Assembly (NCBI GenBank): GCA_902479205.1
Contig: CABSNX010000041.1
Location: 1 to 11,697 of the forward strand
From: an uncultured Collinsella sp.
GTDB taxonomy: Bacteria; Actinomycetota; Coriobacteriia; Coriobacteriales; Coriobacteriaceae
Direction of reading: 5' to 3'
Length of the DNA stretch: 11,697 nt
In this document: piece by piece, positions 1 through 5,933 of the stretch
Position numbering within the stretch: position 1 is the first letter of the stretch
Layout of the letters: each line of letters starts with the position of its first letter
Translations under genes and position numbers: made by a program
Notes under the pieces: generated by a model
Told to the model about the DNA's origin: nothing
Database searches by the model: none
The model's input: the letters and a program-made list of their open reading frames with translations, nothing else

Positions 1-30
1 CGTGGGCTCGGAGATGTGTATAAGAGACAG
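1..30 (+). other. Nextera read-2 adapter remnant (not genomic)
   Basis: Bases 12-30 are exactly the 19-bp Tn5 mosaic end used in Illumina Nextera kits, and bases 1-11 match the end of the read-2 tag that precedes it. This is library adapter left on the contig, so genomic sequence starts at 31. The KDG kinase reading frame is open right up to this point. Confidence 0.97.
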
Positions 31-263
31 TCTCCCCTGCTCACGACGTGCACGTGCTCGAGGGCGTTGCCGCCGGCGACGCGTTCAACGCCGGTCTCGT
101 CCATGCCCTCATCAACGACTTTGACCCGCAGGATGCCGTCAACTACGCGATTGCGGCCTCGATCCTCAAGCTCACCATCAAGGGCGATTCCAACTTGGTG
201 ACCGCAGACGAGATCGCAGCCGTGGCATCCGCCGCCGACGGTGGCACCCGCGTCGCGCGCTAG
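31..263 (+). CDS. kdgK: 2-keto-3-deoxygluconate kinase, C-terminal fragment (PfkB family)
   Basis: This is the last roughly 77 residues of a PfkB/ribokinase-family sugar kinase, cut by the adapter at its 5' side. The reading frame is open through the GTG at 48, so that codon is internal and not a start. The visible AAGDAFNAG is the PfkB signature that holds the catalytic aspartate and anion hole. The following stretch containing AASILKLTIKGDSNLVT resembles the C-terminus of the KDG kinase branch, where AAS.LKHTI.GD.NLV is typical. KDG kinase (EC 2.7.1.45) turns 2-keto-3-deoxygluconate plus ATP into KDPG in the cytoplasm. The KDPG aldolase gene follows on the same strand about 250 bp downstream, which supports the substrate call. 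Another 2-keto-3-deoxy sugar-acid kinase activity cannot be excluded from the fragment. Confidence 0.82.
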
Positions 264-413
264 TCCGTCTCCATTCCGCGGGCCGCGGCTTTCCAATCCC
301 ATACCTCTGCGGCCCGCTCCCCGATTCCTCCGGCCGGGCAAAACCACCAGTCCCATTCCGGTTTTGCCTGGCATTCCCTACATGACTGGTCGAGCAGCCG
401 GTTTTGGAATTGC
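264..413 (+). other. kdgK-kdgA spacer with two hairpins
   Basis: No gene is visible in this spacer. Two hairpins stand out. One has perfect 9-bp arms (gcgggccgc at 278-286 pairing with 309-317). The other has 13-bp arms with one G.T wobble (333-345 with 360-372, loop 346-359). Neither is followed by a T-run, so they are not classical intrinsic terminators. They may attenuate, stabilise or process a kdgK-kdgA transcript; that role is inference. Confidence 0.45.
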
Positions 414-441
414 TTGAACCCCAAGCAGTGCCTCCGATAAC
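414..441 (+). promoter_or_regulatory. candidate sigma-70 type promoter for kdgA
   Basis: TTGAAC (414-419) and GATAAC (436-441) are separated by 16 bp and lie about 75 bp upstream of the chosen kdgA start. The match to consensus is moderate. If real, kdgA has its own promoter besides any read-through from kdgK. Confidence 0.33.
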
Positions 442-516
442 CAATCCAGAATCGGCTCCTGACCAGCACATTTGTCAATCACGCGCCCGTGCGCGCCACA
501 CATCGAAAGGAACATC

Positions 517-1158
517 ATGTTCGATCAGTTCTACACCACGCTTGAGTCCCTGGGCATCGTGCCGGTCGTTGTGCTCGACAAGGTCGAGGACGCCGCCCCG
601 CTCGCCCACGCTCTTATGGCAGCTGGCATGAAGTCCGCCGAGGTCACCTTCCGCACCGCCTGCGCCGCCGAGTGCATCGCCGCTATGGCCGAGGCCGAGC
701 CCGAAATGTGCGTTGGCGCCGGCACTGTCCTGACCGTCGAGCAGGTTGAGCAGGCCCGCGCAGCCGGTGCCAAGTTCATCGTCTCCCCGGGTTACAACGA
801 GGACGTCGTGAAGCACTGCATCGACATCGACCTGCCCGTCCTTCCCGGCACCGTGACCCCCTCCGAGGTCACCGCAGCCGAGAACCTGGGCCTCAAGGTC
901 ACCAAGTTCTTCCCCGCGTCCCAGTATGGCGGCCTGAACACCATCAAGGCCCTCGCCGCTCCGTTTGTCGGTCACCGCTTTATGCCTACCGGCGGCGTGA
1001 GCACCGCCAACGTCGAGGAGTACCTGAGCTCCTCCGCTATCATCGCCTGCGGTGGCACCTGGATGGTCAAGCCGGCCCTGTTTGCCGACGGCGACTTCTC
1101 CAAGGTCGAGCAGATCGCCCACGAGGCCATGGACGTCGTCAAGAAGGTCCGCGGCTAG
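517..1158 (+). CDS. eda: 2-dehydro-3-deoxy-phosphogluconate (KDPG) aldolase
   Basis: This 213-residue protein has the same length as E. coli Eda. It cleaves KDPG to pyruvate and glyceraldehyde 3-phosphate (EC 4.1.2.14) through a class I Schiff base in a TIM barrel. Visible family motifs in order are EVTFRT (catalytic Glu42, Arg46), VGAGTVL (66-72), IVSPGYN (88-94), PVLPGTVTPSEV (107-118), KVTKFFPA (Schiff-base Lys130) and MPTGGVS (156-162). The open frame extends upstream to 472, but the ATG at 517 is chosen because GAAAGG lies a normal distance before it and the protein then begins at the family's usual point. The gene is downstream of kdgK on the same strand and is closed by a strong terminator. 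It may also accept 2-keto-4-hydroxyglutarate or the 6-phosphogalactonate epimer, as some relatives do. Confidence 0.94.
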   Translation: MFDQFYTTLESLGIVPVVVLDKVEDAAPLAHALMAAGMKSAEVTFRTACAAECIAAMAEAEPEMCVGAGTVLTVEQVEQARAAGAKFIVSPGYNEDVVKHCIDIDLPVLPGTVTPSEVTAAENLGLKVTKFFPASQYGGLNTIKALAAPFVGHRFMPTGGVSTANVEEYLSSSAIIACGGTWMVKPALFADGDFSKVEQIAHEAMDVVKKVRG

Positions 1159-1175
1159 GTTTAGCTCTCTATCGT

Positions 1176-1213
1176 GAAAGGGGGCGTGCCCTAAACCTCG
1201 CCCCCTTTCTTTT
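1176..1213 (+). terminator. intrinsic terminator of kdgA
   Basis: Arms gaaagggggcg (1176-1186) and cgccccctttc (1199-1209) pair perfectly over 11 bp with a 12-nt loop. A T-rich tail (TTCTTTT) follows. It lies 18 bp after the kdgA stop codon. Confidence 0.9.
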
Positions 1214-1216
1214 AAA

Positions 1217-1311
1217 GCGGCTCGGAAGCGCGCCGTTTCCGTCACGAACAAGAACCAAAACCGTCTTGTATGCTGATAGAACGTGACGGAAGCGACACGT
1301 CTCCAAGCCGC
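1217..1311. repeat. imperfect palindrome in intergenic region
   Basis: The region between kdgA and the regulator (1159-1552) holds no gene but several palindromes. This first one has outer arms gcggctcgga (1217-1226) and the near-complement at 1301-1311, and inner arms ttccgtcacg (1237-1246) with cgtgacggaa (1282-1291). It looks like a small palindromic (REP/MITE-like) element; no coding content is seen. Confidence 0.5.
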
Positions 1312-1376
1312 TTTGCCTACTCGGCTGGCCGTCGCGCTCAACTAAGCCACTTCGACAAAAGCCGAGCCACCAAAAC

Positions 1377-1443
1377 AGCTGCGGTGCCGTCTGGAGGAAT
1401 GGACCCTTGCTTCCGGTCTTTTCCTCCAAGCGGCGCCGCAGCT
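1377..1443. terminator. long imperfect hairpin, possible bidirectional terminator
   Basis: Arms of 23 nt (1377-1399 and 1421-1443) pair with three mismatched positions around a 21-nt loop. The hairpin is followed by TTTTT on the plus strand and by GTTTT on the minus strand. It is placed to stop minus-strand transcription coming out of the GntR regulator gene, and any plus-strand read-through from kdgA. It could equally be another palindromic repeat element. Confidence 0.5.
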
Positions 1444-1471
1444 TTTTCGTGCCCCGGTTACGCCCCAACGC

Positions 1472-1538
1472 AGTTGCGGTGAAATAGGGACTGTTTGCGC
1501 CACCTAGGTCGCAAAACAGTCCCTATTTCACCGCAACT
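1472..1538. repeat. 25-bp-arm perfect palindrome, copy 1 of a pair
   Basis: Perfect 25-nt arms (1472-1496 and 1514-1538) surround a 17-nt loop. The outer part reads AGTTGCGGTGAAATAGGGAC. The same outer sequence with small changes forms the palindrome at 2318-2386 on the other side of the regulator gene. It lies just past the regulator's stop codon. This is best read as a dispersed palindromic repeat of this lineage that may also act as a transcription barrier. Confidence 0.8.
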
Positions 1539-1552
1539 TATATGGGGATTGA

Positions 1553-2245
1553 TTAGATGAACGAGTCTTTGGACAGCTCAAAATAGTCGGGATGCAAGGC
1601 GATAACCGGGCCCTGCTCCTCGGGCATCAGGTGCAAGTGCGTCTCTGCCAGATAGCTCGCCGCGTCGGTATCGCCCCTCTTAATGGCCTCGAGAATCCGG
1701 CGATGCTGCCGACGAATCGGCTCCCAATCCAGGTCCTGCGACACCATACGCAACCAGTTGTATCGCTCAAAATGTGTGTTGATGCTCTTCATCCAATCCC
1801 ACAACATGTGACGACCGGCAATCTCAAAACACGTCTCATGGAACAGGTTGTCCAGGTCAAAGAAACGACGCGTCTCGCTATGGTCGAGCGACTCGGACTC
1901 GGCAAGAATCTGCTCGAGCCGACACTTCTGCTCGGGTGTGGCGGCAGAGCAGCATTTAATGAGCACGCTTCTCTCGAGTTTTTCGCGCAAGAAACAGGCG
2001 TTCTCGGCGCGCTCCATGCTGATTTTTGAGACATAGGTGCCGCTTTTGGGACGCGTTTCCACCAGCTCCTGCTCACGCAGGCGCACAAAGGACTCGCGAA
2101 TGGGCGTGCGCCCGATTCCCGTCTCCTTTTCCAGACCAATCGCCGAAAGACGCGTGCCGGGCCTGAGCTCGGCATAGATGATCTTGGAGCGCAATGCGGT
2201 GTATGCCTGATCTTGCAGGCTCTGATTATGCTGGTGTTGTTCCAT
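1553..2245 (-). CDS. GntR-family transcriptional regulator, FadR subfamily (FCD domain)
   Basis: This 230-residue protein has the two-part layout of FadR-type regulators. An N-terminal winged helix-turn-helix spans roughly residues 8-75 and contains LEKETGIGRTPIRESFVRL. A C-terminal FCD effector domain follows. The FCD metal/ligand residues are visible: Asp132 and His136 in DNLFH, His181 in RQHRRI and His203 in ETHL. The frame is open to 2317, but the Met at 2245 is chosen because GAGGG lies a few bases upstream and the earlier residues have no family similarity. FadR-type proteins usually bind small carboxylic or sugar acids and control catabolic genes. Convergence with kdgK-kdgA suggests it responds to gluconate, KDG or a related acid; ligand and targets are inference. 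Long related palindromes lie on both sides of the gene. Confidence 0.9.
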   Translation of the reverse strand: MEQHQHNQSLQDQAYTALRSKIIYAELRPGTRLSAIGLEKETGIGRTPIRESFVRLREQELVETRPKSGTYVSKISMERAENACFLREKLERSVLIKCCSAATPEQKCRLEQILAESESLDHSETRRFFDLDNLFHETCFEIAGRHMLWDWMKSINTHFERYNWLRMVSQDLDWEPIRRQHRRILEAIKRGDTDAASYLAETHLHLMPEEQGPVIALHPDYFELSKDSFI

Positions 2246-2317
2246 AAAGCCCTCGGATGAAGCCTCGGTTAATCGAATACCACCATGCAATACTATCGCA
2301 TCCCCCGCCCCCCTCAT

Positions 2318-2386
2318 AAGTTGCGGTGGAATAGTTCCTGCTCAAAGCCTTCAGCAGCAAAAACAGGAACTATTCCACCGCAACTT
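2318..2386. repeat. 23-bp-arm perfect palindrome, copy 2 of a pair
   Basis: Perfect 23-nt arms (2318-2340 and 2364-2386) surround a 23-nt loop. The outer sequence AAGTTGCGGTGGAATAG is nearly that of the palindrome at 1472-1538, but the inner stem and loop differ. It lies upstream of the regulator's start. Conservation of the outer arms with divergence of the middle argues for a mobile or dispersed palindrome family and not an ordinary terminator. Confidence 0.8.
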
Positions 2387-2447
2387 CCAACAGTCTTTTT
2401 GGGACGGGGCTCTTTTAGCTACCCTGGCCCGCAGATCGGCCCCCTTG

Positions 2448-2605
2448 CCACAAAAGTGGCCCATCTACTACGTTAACACGGATAGCCTCGGCCATACCGA
2501 AAACCGTGAAAACAAAACCGCAGGTAGACAGCTTGTCGATTTTCGAAAAAGCCGACTATGGTTGACCCCTGCGGCTTAAACGTAGTAGATAGGCCCTTTT
2601 CGTGG
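2448..2605. mobile_element. MITE-like element with imperfect terminal inverted repeats
   Basis: The ends at 2448-2476 and 2576-2605 are imperfect inverted repeats of about 30 bp with a shared core ATCTACTACGTT. They enclose about 100 bp with no convincing gene. No transposase is present, so if mobile it would move only with help from elsewhere. A target-site duplication was not clearly visible. It may also be a structured intergenic repeat of the lineage. Confidence 0.45.
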
Positions 2606-2734
2606 CGCAGCACTACTGCACCCCAAATTGGCACCCCGAGCCCTCGTGAGTTGCCAACAAGCTGTTCGCCCAGCGCTTTATCCGCGCGGCATTTGGAAAA
2701 TAGCACCACCGCAAAACCCGCGAGTAGCGCTTAC

Positions 2735-2800
2735 TTTGCTATATCTCACTATACTTTGCTATATCTTGCTATACTTTGTTATATCTTGCTATATCTTGAG
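2735..2800 (+). repeat. six 10-bp phased TATA-containing repeats before the ATPase gene
   Basis: Six decamers of consensus YTTGCTATAY run head to tail from 2735 to 2794 with a partial seventh (CTTGAG) to 2800. Every TATA sits on the same face of the helix (2740, 2750, 2760, 2770, 2780, 2790). In 20-bp terms it is about three copies of tttgctatatctcactatac. The array ends about 15 bp before the ATPase start codon, inside its promoter and leader. Overlapping -10 boxes or a cooperative protein-binding array are both possible; function is inference. Confidence 0.85.
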
Positions 2801-2814
2801 CAAAGGTGGCTCAC

Positions 2815-3906
2815 ATGCAAACAAACCCTTTTAAGCCCACAGCAGGTAAAACACCTCCCACGATTATCGGCCGCGAAGATGTACTTGAAGAATTCAGTGA
2901 AGGCCTCACCAACGGGCCTGGTGCCCCTGGGCGCCTAATGCGCATAGCCGGCGTCCGTGGGACGGGCAAGACGGTCCTCCTTGACGAGTGCTCACGTTTG
3001 GCGCAAAGCCGTGGCTGGACGGTCATAAAAGAGGTCGCAACCGAGGGACTTTGCCAGCGCATTCTCGAACAGCTGCAGCCCAAATTCCAGGCCAAGCACG
3101 CCAGATTTGAGCCCACCGTAGCTGGCATATCCATCGGCAGCATAGACATTGAGCGAATCGGCCCATCGCTACGCGACGCCATGAGACAGACAATATCCAA
3201 GAATGGAAACGGCCTGCTCATCACTCTCGACGAGGTTCAAGACGCAGAGCTCGATGAGGTCCGAACGCTCTCCATTGCGATTCAGCAAGTTATCGGCGAA
3301 GACCTTGATATCGCCTTTGTTTTTGCTGGGCTGCCTTCGATGATTGAAAGCATCATCAACGGAAAGACACTTACGTTTTTGCGCCGTGCCCTCCCCTTTG
3401 ACCTGAAGGCTGTGGCAGTAACCGAAGTGTCGTACTCCCTCGAGGAAACCATTGAAGCGTCTGGCATGGAGTTGCAGCCAGGTATTGCCGGCCAACTTGC
3501 CGAGGCAACGCAAGGCTATCCTTTCATGATCCAACTCGTTGGATACTACGCATGGCAGTTGGCAAGACGCGCACATACACCGATTATTGGAGAAGAAGAA
3601 GCCGAGCGCGGCATTGCAACGGCACGCGAACGCTTCTGTGCCATGGTGATTGAGCCCGCGCTACAGCGCATTCCGCCCACGTGCATCGCTTATCTGCTGA
3701 GCATGGCATCTTTGGGGCAGACGAGCTCGACCAGCATGGTTGCCGATGCCCTAAACAAAACGCCTCAACAGGTGAGTTCCGTCCGCAGCCGCCTGTTAAG
3801 AGAATCGATTATCGAGGCTCCCTCGTACGGCAAGGTCTCATTTGCCATCCCCTACATGCGCAACTACCTCTACGAGCACAAAGCCGAACTGGAAGTTGAA
3901 CTGTAG
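2815..3906 (+). CDS. AAA-type ATPase with C-terminal winged-helix-like region, orphan
   Basis: This 363-residue protein belongs to the broad 'ATP-binding protein' group (AAA_16 / archaeal-ATPase-like, STAND/ORC-related). Residues 18-26 (IIGREDVLE) resemble the usual entry to the ATPase domain. Walker A is GVRGTGKT at 46-53 (Lys52), Walker B is LLITLDE at 134-140 (Asp139, Glu140), followed by FAGLPS near 170-175 in the sensor position and FLRRA near 188-192, a possible arginine-finger segment. The last 70 or so residues contain PQQVSSVRSRLLRESII, which looks like a winged-helix DNA-binding tail. The ATG at 2815 is chosen because AAAGG precedes it by 8 nt; a GTG at 2806 is the alternative. No partner nuclease or toxin gene is next to it. 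It is flanked by the phased repeats upstream and the dyad array downstream and is convergent with the broken integrase. Biological role unknown. Confidence 0.85.
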   Translation: MQTNPFKPTAGKTPPTIIGREDVLEEFSEGLTNGPGAPGRLMRIAGVRGTGKTVLLDECSRLAQSRGWTVIKEVATEGLCQRILEQLQPKFQAKHARFEPTVAGISIGSIDIERIGPSLRDAMRQTISKNGNGLLITLDEVQDAELDEVRTLSIAIQQVIGEDLDIAFVFAGLPSMIESIINGKTLTFLRRALPFDLKAVAVTEVSYSLEETIEASGMELQPGIAGQLAEATQGYPFMIQLVGYYAWQLARRAHTPIIGEEEAERGIATARERFCAMVIEPALQRIPPTCIAYLLSMASLGQTSSTSMVADALNKTPQQVSSVRSRLLRESIIEAPSYGKVSFAIPYMRNYLYEHKAELEVEL

Positions 3907-3925
3907 AAACGGCAACTGCCCTGCA

Positions 3926-4079
3926 AGACGAAAACCGTTTTCGTACGGATTAAAGCAGACATAAACGATTTTCGTCTTGATTTGCGTACGGAATTAAGAC
4001 GTAAATTGCGCTTTCGTACGCTTATTACCAGACGCAAATTGTTTTCGTCCGGCCATGCGTCCCCAATCTAGACGAAAAG
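3926..4079. repeat. array of dyad repeats (GACGnAAA...TTTTCGT) between ATPase and integrase ends
   Basis: Copies start near 3927, 3958, 3998 and 4031, with a half-site near 4070. Each has GACG(A/T/C)AAA or a close variant, a short spacer, then TTTCGT, often followed by ACGG or CCGG. The first copy is an 8-1-8 perfect palindrome (acgaaaac c gttttcgt, 3928-3944). Spacing between copies is 31-40 bp. The array starts 20 bp after the ATPase stop codon and overlaps the last codons of the integrase frame. Iteron, partition/centromere-like site, recombinase arm sites or serial terminators are all conceivable. Confidence 0.75.
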
Positions 4080-5348
4080 AGCCCCGAGCTCGTATTGAAC
4101 TGCATCCCAATTCTTGGACGGGCGCCGATGCCCTGATCTCTGCCATGTCGAGGTGCGAGATCAAATCCTTGGCGCGCTCGCCGGAGTGGTATGCCTTGTT
4201 CGGCGCCACCTTCCTGTAGAGCTTCTTGAGCTTCGTCTTCCCCTTGTTGCCCGGCGGCATCTCCGTCTCAGGTGGCAGCCCTAGGAAGGACAGGACGCCG
4301 GGCAGGTCGCACAGCATCACGTCCTCGATGTCGGCCTTGGCCGCCAGGTCGACGACTCTCTGCGCTGTCGGCGAGATGTTCGGGGTGCTGCTACCGCCCG
4401 CTGCTTCGGAAGCTGGCGGGCAGTAGCGGGCAGTAGCGGCAGTAGCGGTGTGGCTCGATAGGCCCAAATATCCGTAAGGAAGGTGCTCGCTCTCATATGT
4501 GCTGATATGCCTCGCCTCGCGAACCTTGGGATGCTTCCTGAGGTAATCCCTCAATTCGAGCCACTCTTTATGCTCATAACGCTTCGAAATCGTTTCCCCG
4601 TCGACAGTTTCCTTCACATAATGGTATGTTCGAACGCCTTCGAACTTGCCGAACCCGTTCTCGACGCTGAAGTTTCTGAACCAGCGCGAAAACCCATTCA
4701 GGTCCATGAAGTTGACTTGGGGATGCCTGTCTTTCGTTCGTTCGAATGAGTGGACGAGCGGAGTGCCTTTGACTTGTTCCAGGCCGAAGGCTTCCATTTC
4801 GCGGGCCTGCTCCTTTTTCCAGAATTCGAGATACGACGTCAGCGTCTCGCTTATCGAGATCCTCCGCACGCTTTTCTTGCTTTTGGGCGAGCGAACGCTT
4901 CGATCGGCCGCGAACTGCTGCTCAATGAGGATGCTTCTGTTCTCGACGGAGACATCGGACCACGTCATCCCGAGGGCTTCTGCCCTTCTCATGTCGGTGT
5001 CGAGCATGAGCATCACGCATGTGATGTGCGCGTCCGGTTCTCGATTGAGTAGGATGTCGAGTAGGCGAGCGGCGTGATGGTTCCTTCGCGGTTGTCGTGG
5101 AACTTTTTTGCGTACGAGCCGACGGTGTCCCTCGATTTTTGGACGTAGGTGCCGCTGTTGAGTTCTGCCTTGTAGGCTTCGAGTGCGGCGTCGACCTCTC
5201 GGCTTTTGGTGGTATGTATGGTCTGCCACGGCGAATAGCGGTATTTGCCCGTGACCGGATCCTTGCCGAGGCTGTGACGGTAGCGCCACGTGTATTTGTC
5301 GCGGCGTTGCTTCGTTCCTTTGCCTATGACGAGAGGTCGGTCGTTCAT
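3994..5348 (-). pseudogene. tyrosine recombinase/integrase, broken by frameshift and deletion
   Basis: The N-terminal part (5348 down to about 5055) encodes an AP2-like arm-binding domain, with WRYRHSLG and then SREVDAALEAYKAELNSGTYV. It ends in SYAKKFHDNREGTITPLAY, the usual lead-in to the core-binding domain. Reading then continues in another frame at ARLLDILLNREPDAHITCV, the start of the catalytic domain, with the catalytic Arg in DMRRAEALGMTW (about 4987-4989) and a Lys-rich KSKKSVRRI strand. About 80-100 residues of core-binding domain expected between them are missing, so a deletion has also shifted the frame. After about 4600 the protein no longer resembles an integrase: no HxLRH motif or C-terminal tyrosine context was found, and an unrecognised Ala/Pro-rich stretch follows. 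It was probably the integrase of the element whose tRNA scar lies at 5630-5674. Confidence 0.8.
4416..4453. repeat. short tandem repeat gcgggcagta inside integrase 3' part
   Basis: Units gcgggcagta (4416-4425), gcgggcagta (4426-4435), gcggcagta (4436-4444) and a partial gcggtgtgg follow one another. Units of 10, 10 and 9 bp change the reading frame, so this stretch is slippage-prone. On the minus strand it encodes the low-complexity segment HTATAATARYCPP. Confidence 0.8.
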
Positions 5349-5421
5349 CGTGTTCCTTGCCTGAAGTGCCTGAGAATCGCGCTCGGTTGCGCGGAATGGC
5401 GCAAAGGGCTGGGGCGGGTGG

Positions 5422-5473
5422 GCATTACCCTTGGTGGTGGGCCCTGCGTGGGGTCACACCCCAAGGGTAATGC
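5422..5473. repeat. perfect 13-bp inverted repeat upstream of integrase
   Basis: The interval 5349-5629 between integrase start and tRNA scar holds no convincing gene. It contains arms gcattacccttgg (5422-5434) and ccaagggtaatgc (5461-5473), a perfect 13-bp pair around 26 nt. It could be an operator or recombination-accessory site controlling the integrase, or a hairpin in its leader. No T-run follows on either strand. Confidence 0.7.
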
Positions 5474-5500
5474 TCCGCCTGACCGCTTTCAAGCTCGTTG

Positions 5501-5600
5501 TGGGTCGAATTTGGGTCGAATTATTCCGCGTACTTTTCTTTCGTAAATCTATGAAAACATCAAATGACCTGGAGTTATATTGACTTCAATTTGGGTCGAA
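5501..5600 (+). repeat. three copies of TGGGTCGAA, candidate integrase arm sites
   Basis: TGGGTCGAA occurs at 5501-5509, 5512-5520 and 5592-5600; the last two are in the wider context ATTTGGGTCGAA. They sit between the integrase start and the tRNA scar, where phage integrases with AP2-like N-terminal domains have their arm-type binding sites. Assignment rests on position and repetition only. Confidence 0.5.
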
Positions 5601-5629
5601 ATGTCTGAATGAAACAACGTCGTAGCGAC

Positions 5630-5674
5630 CTCATAACCCGAAGGTCGGTGGTTCAAATCCGCCCCCCGCGACCA
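5630..5674 (+). other. 3' portion of a CAU-anticodon tRNA (att site scar)
   Basis: From the anticodon loop CTCATAA (5630-5636) the sequence continues as a tRNA: 3' anticodon-stem strand, variable loop, T-arm GGTGG-TTCAAAT-CCGCC, acceptor strand CCCGCGA and CCA end. The 5' half is absent: no TCGCGGG acceptor strand or D-arm lies upstream, and the bases just 5' of the loop do not pair with the anticodon stem. An exact start at the anticodon loop is what tRNA-targeted integrases leave at one end of an inserted element. The parent is an elongator Met, initiator Met or Ile2 tRNA. It is not a functional tRNA gene. Confidence 0.8.
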
Positions 5675-5683
5675 TGAAACTTC

Positions 5684-5719
5684 AGGTCGGAAGCATAAAA
5701 GCTCCCGACCTTTTTCTTT
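5684..5719 (+). terminator. intrinsic terminator after the tRNA fragment
   Basis: Arms aggtcggaagc (5684-5694) and gctcccgacct (5701-5711) pair at 10 of 11 positions with a 6-nt loop. The run TTTTTCTTT (5711-5719) follows. It stands 10 bp after the CCA end, so the original tRNA terminator was kept with the scar. Confidence 0.87.
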
Positions 5720-5933
5720 GTCTAGGGGTTTCGGCATCTCTCGTTCTTTGGGTACCTCGAGGCGGGCAATCAGATAGATGCTTACGAGTATCATAGGGTC
5801 TTTTTACGTCGCGGTCGTGTCTCGTACTGGCGCGCCGCTCTTTGTGGGACGTGTCACTTTGCCATAGGTTGTCCGGCGGCGGGGCGCAGGTCGTTCCCCG
5901 TGGCGTCGCTCCTTTCGACGCTACGCTGCCTGG
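5720..5933. other. intergenic, no gene seen
   Basis: No coding frame is supported here. The only structure noticed is a weak hairpin gcgtcg/cgacgc near 5903-5921, downstream of the minus-strand MGMT-like gene and without a T-run. If the tRNA scar marks an element end, this is the first chromosomal sequence beyond it. Confidence 0.4.

Noticed and set aside
475..1341. Minus-strand open frame of 288 codons over kdgA
   Set aside because: Antisense shadow that also crosses the kdgA terminator; no recognisable motif.
2735..2800. CRISPR-like array
   Set aside because: The 10-bp units are contiguous with no spacers and are far too short for CRISPR repeats.
2558..2938. Plus-strand frame across the MITE-like element and phased repeats
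   Set aside because: It is open only because the repeats lack stops in that frame and it overlaps the ATPase start; no motif.
3926..4079. CRISPR array from the repeated GACGnAAA units
   Set aside because: The repeats are imperfect dyads of variable length with 10-20 bp between them, and no cas gene is near.
5613..5674. Complete tRNA-Met gene
   Set aside because: No 5' acceptor strand, D-arm or 5' anticodon-stem strand precedes the anticodon loop, so only a 3' fragment is present.
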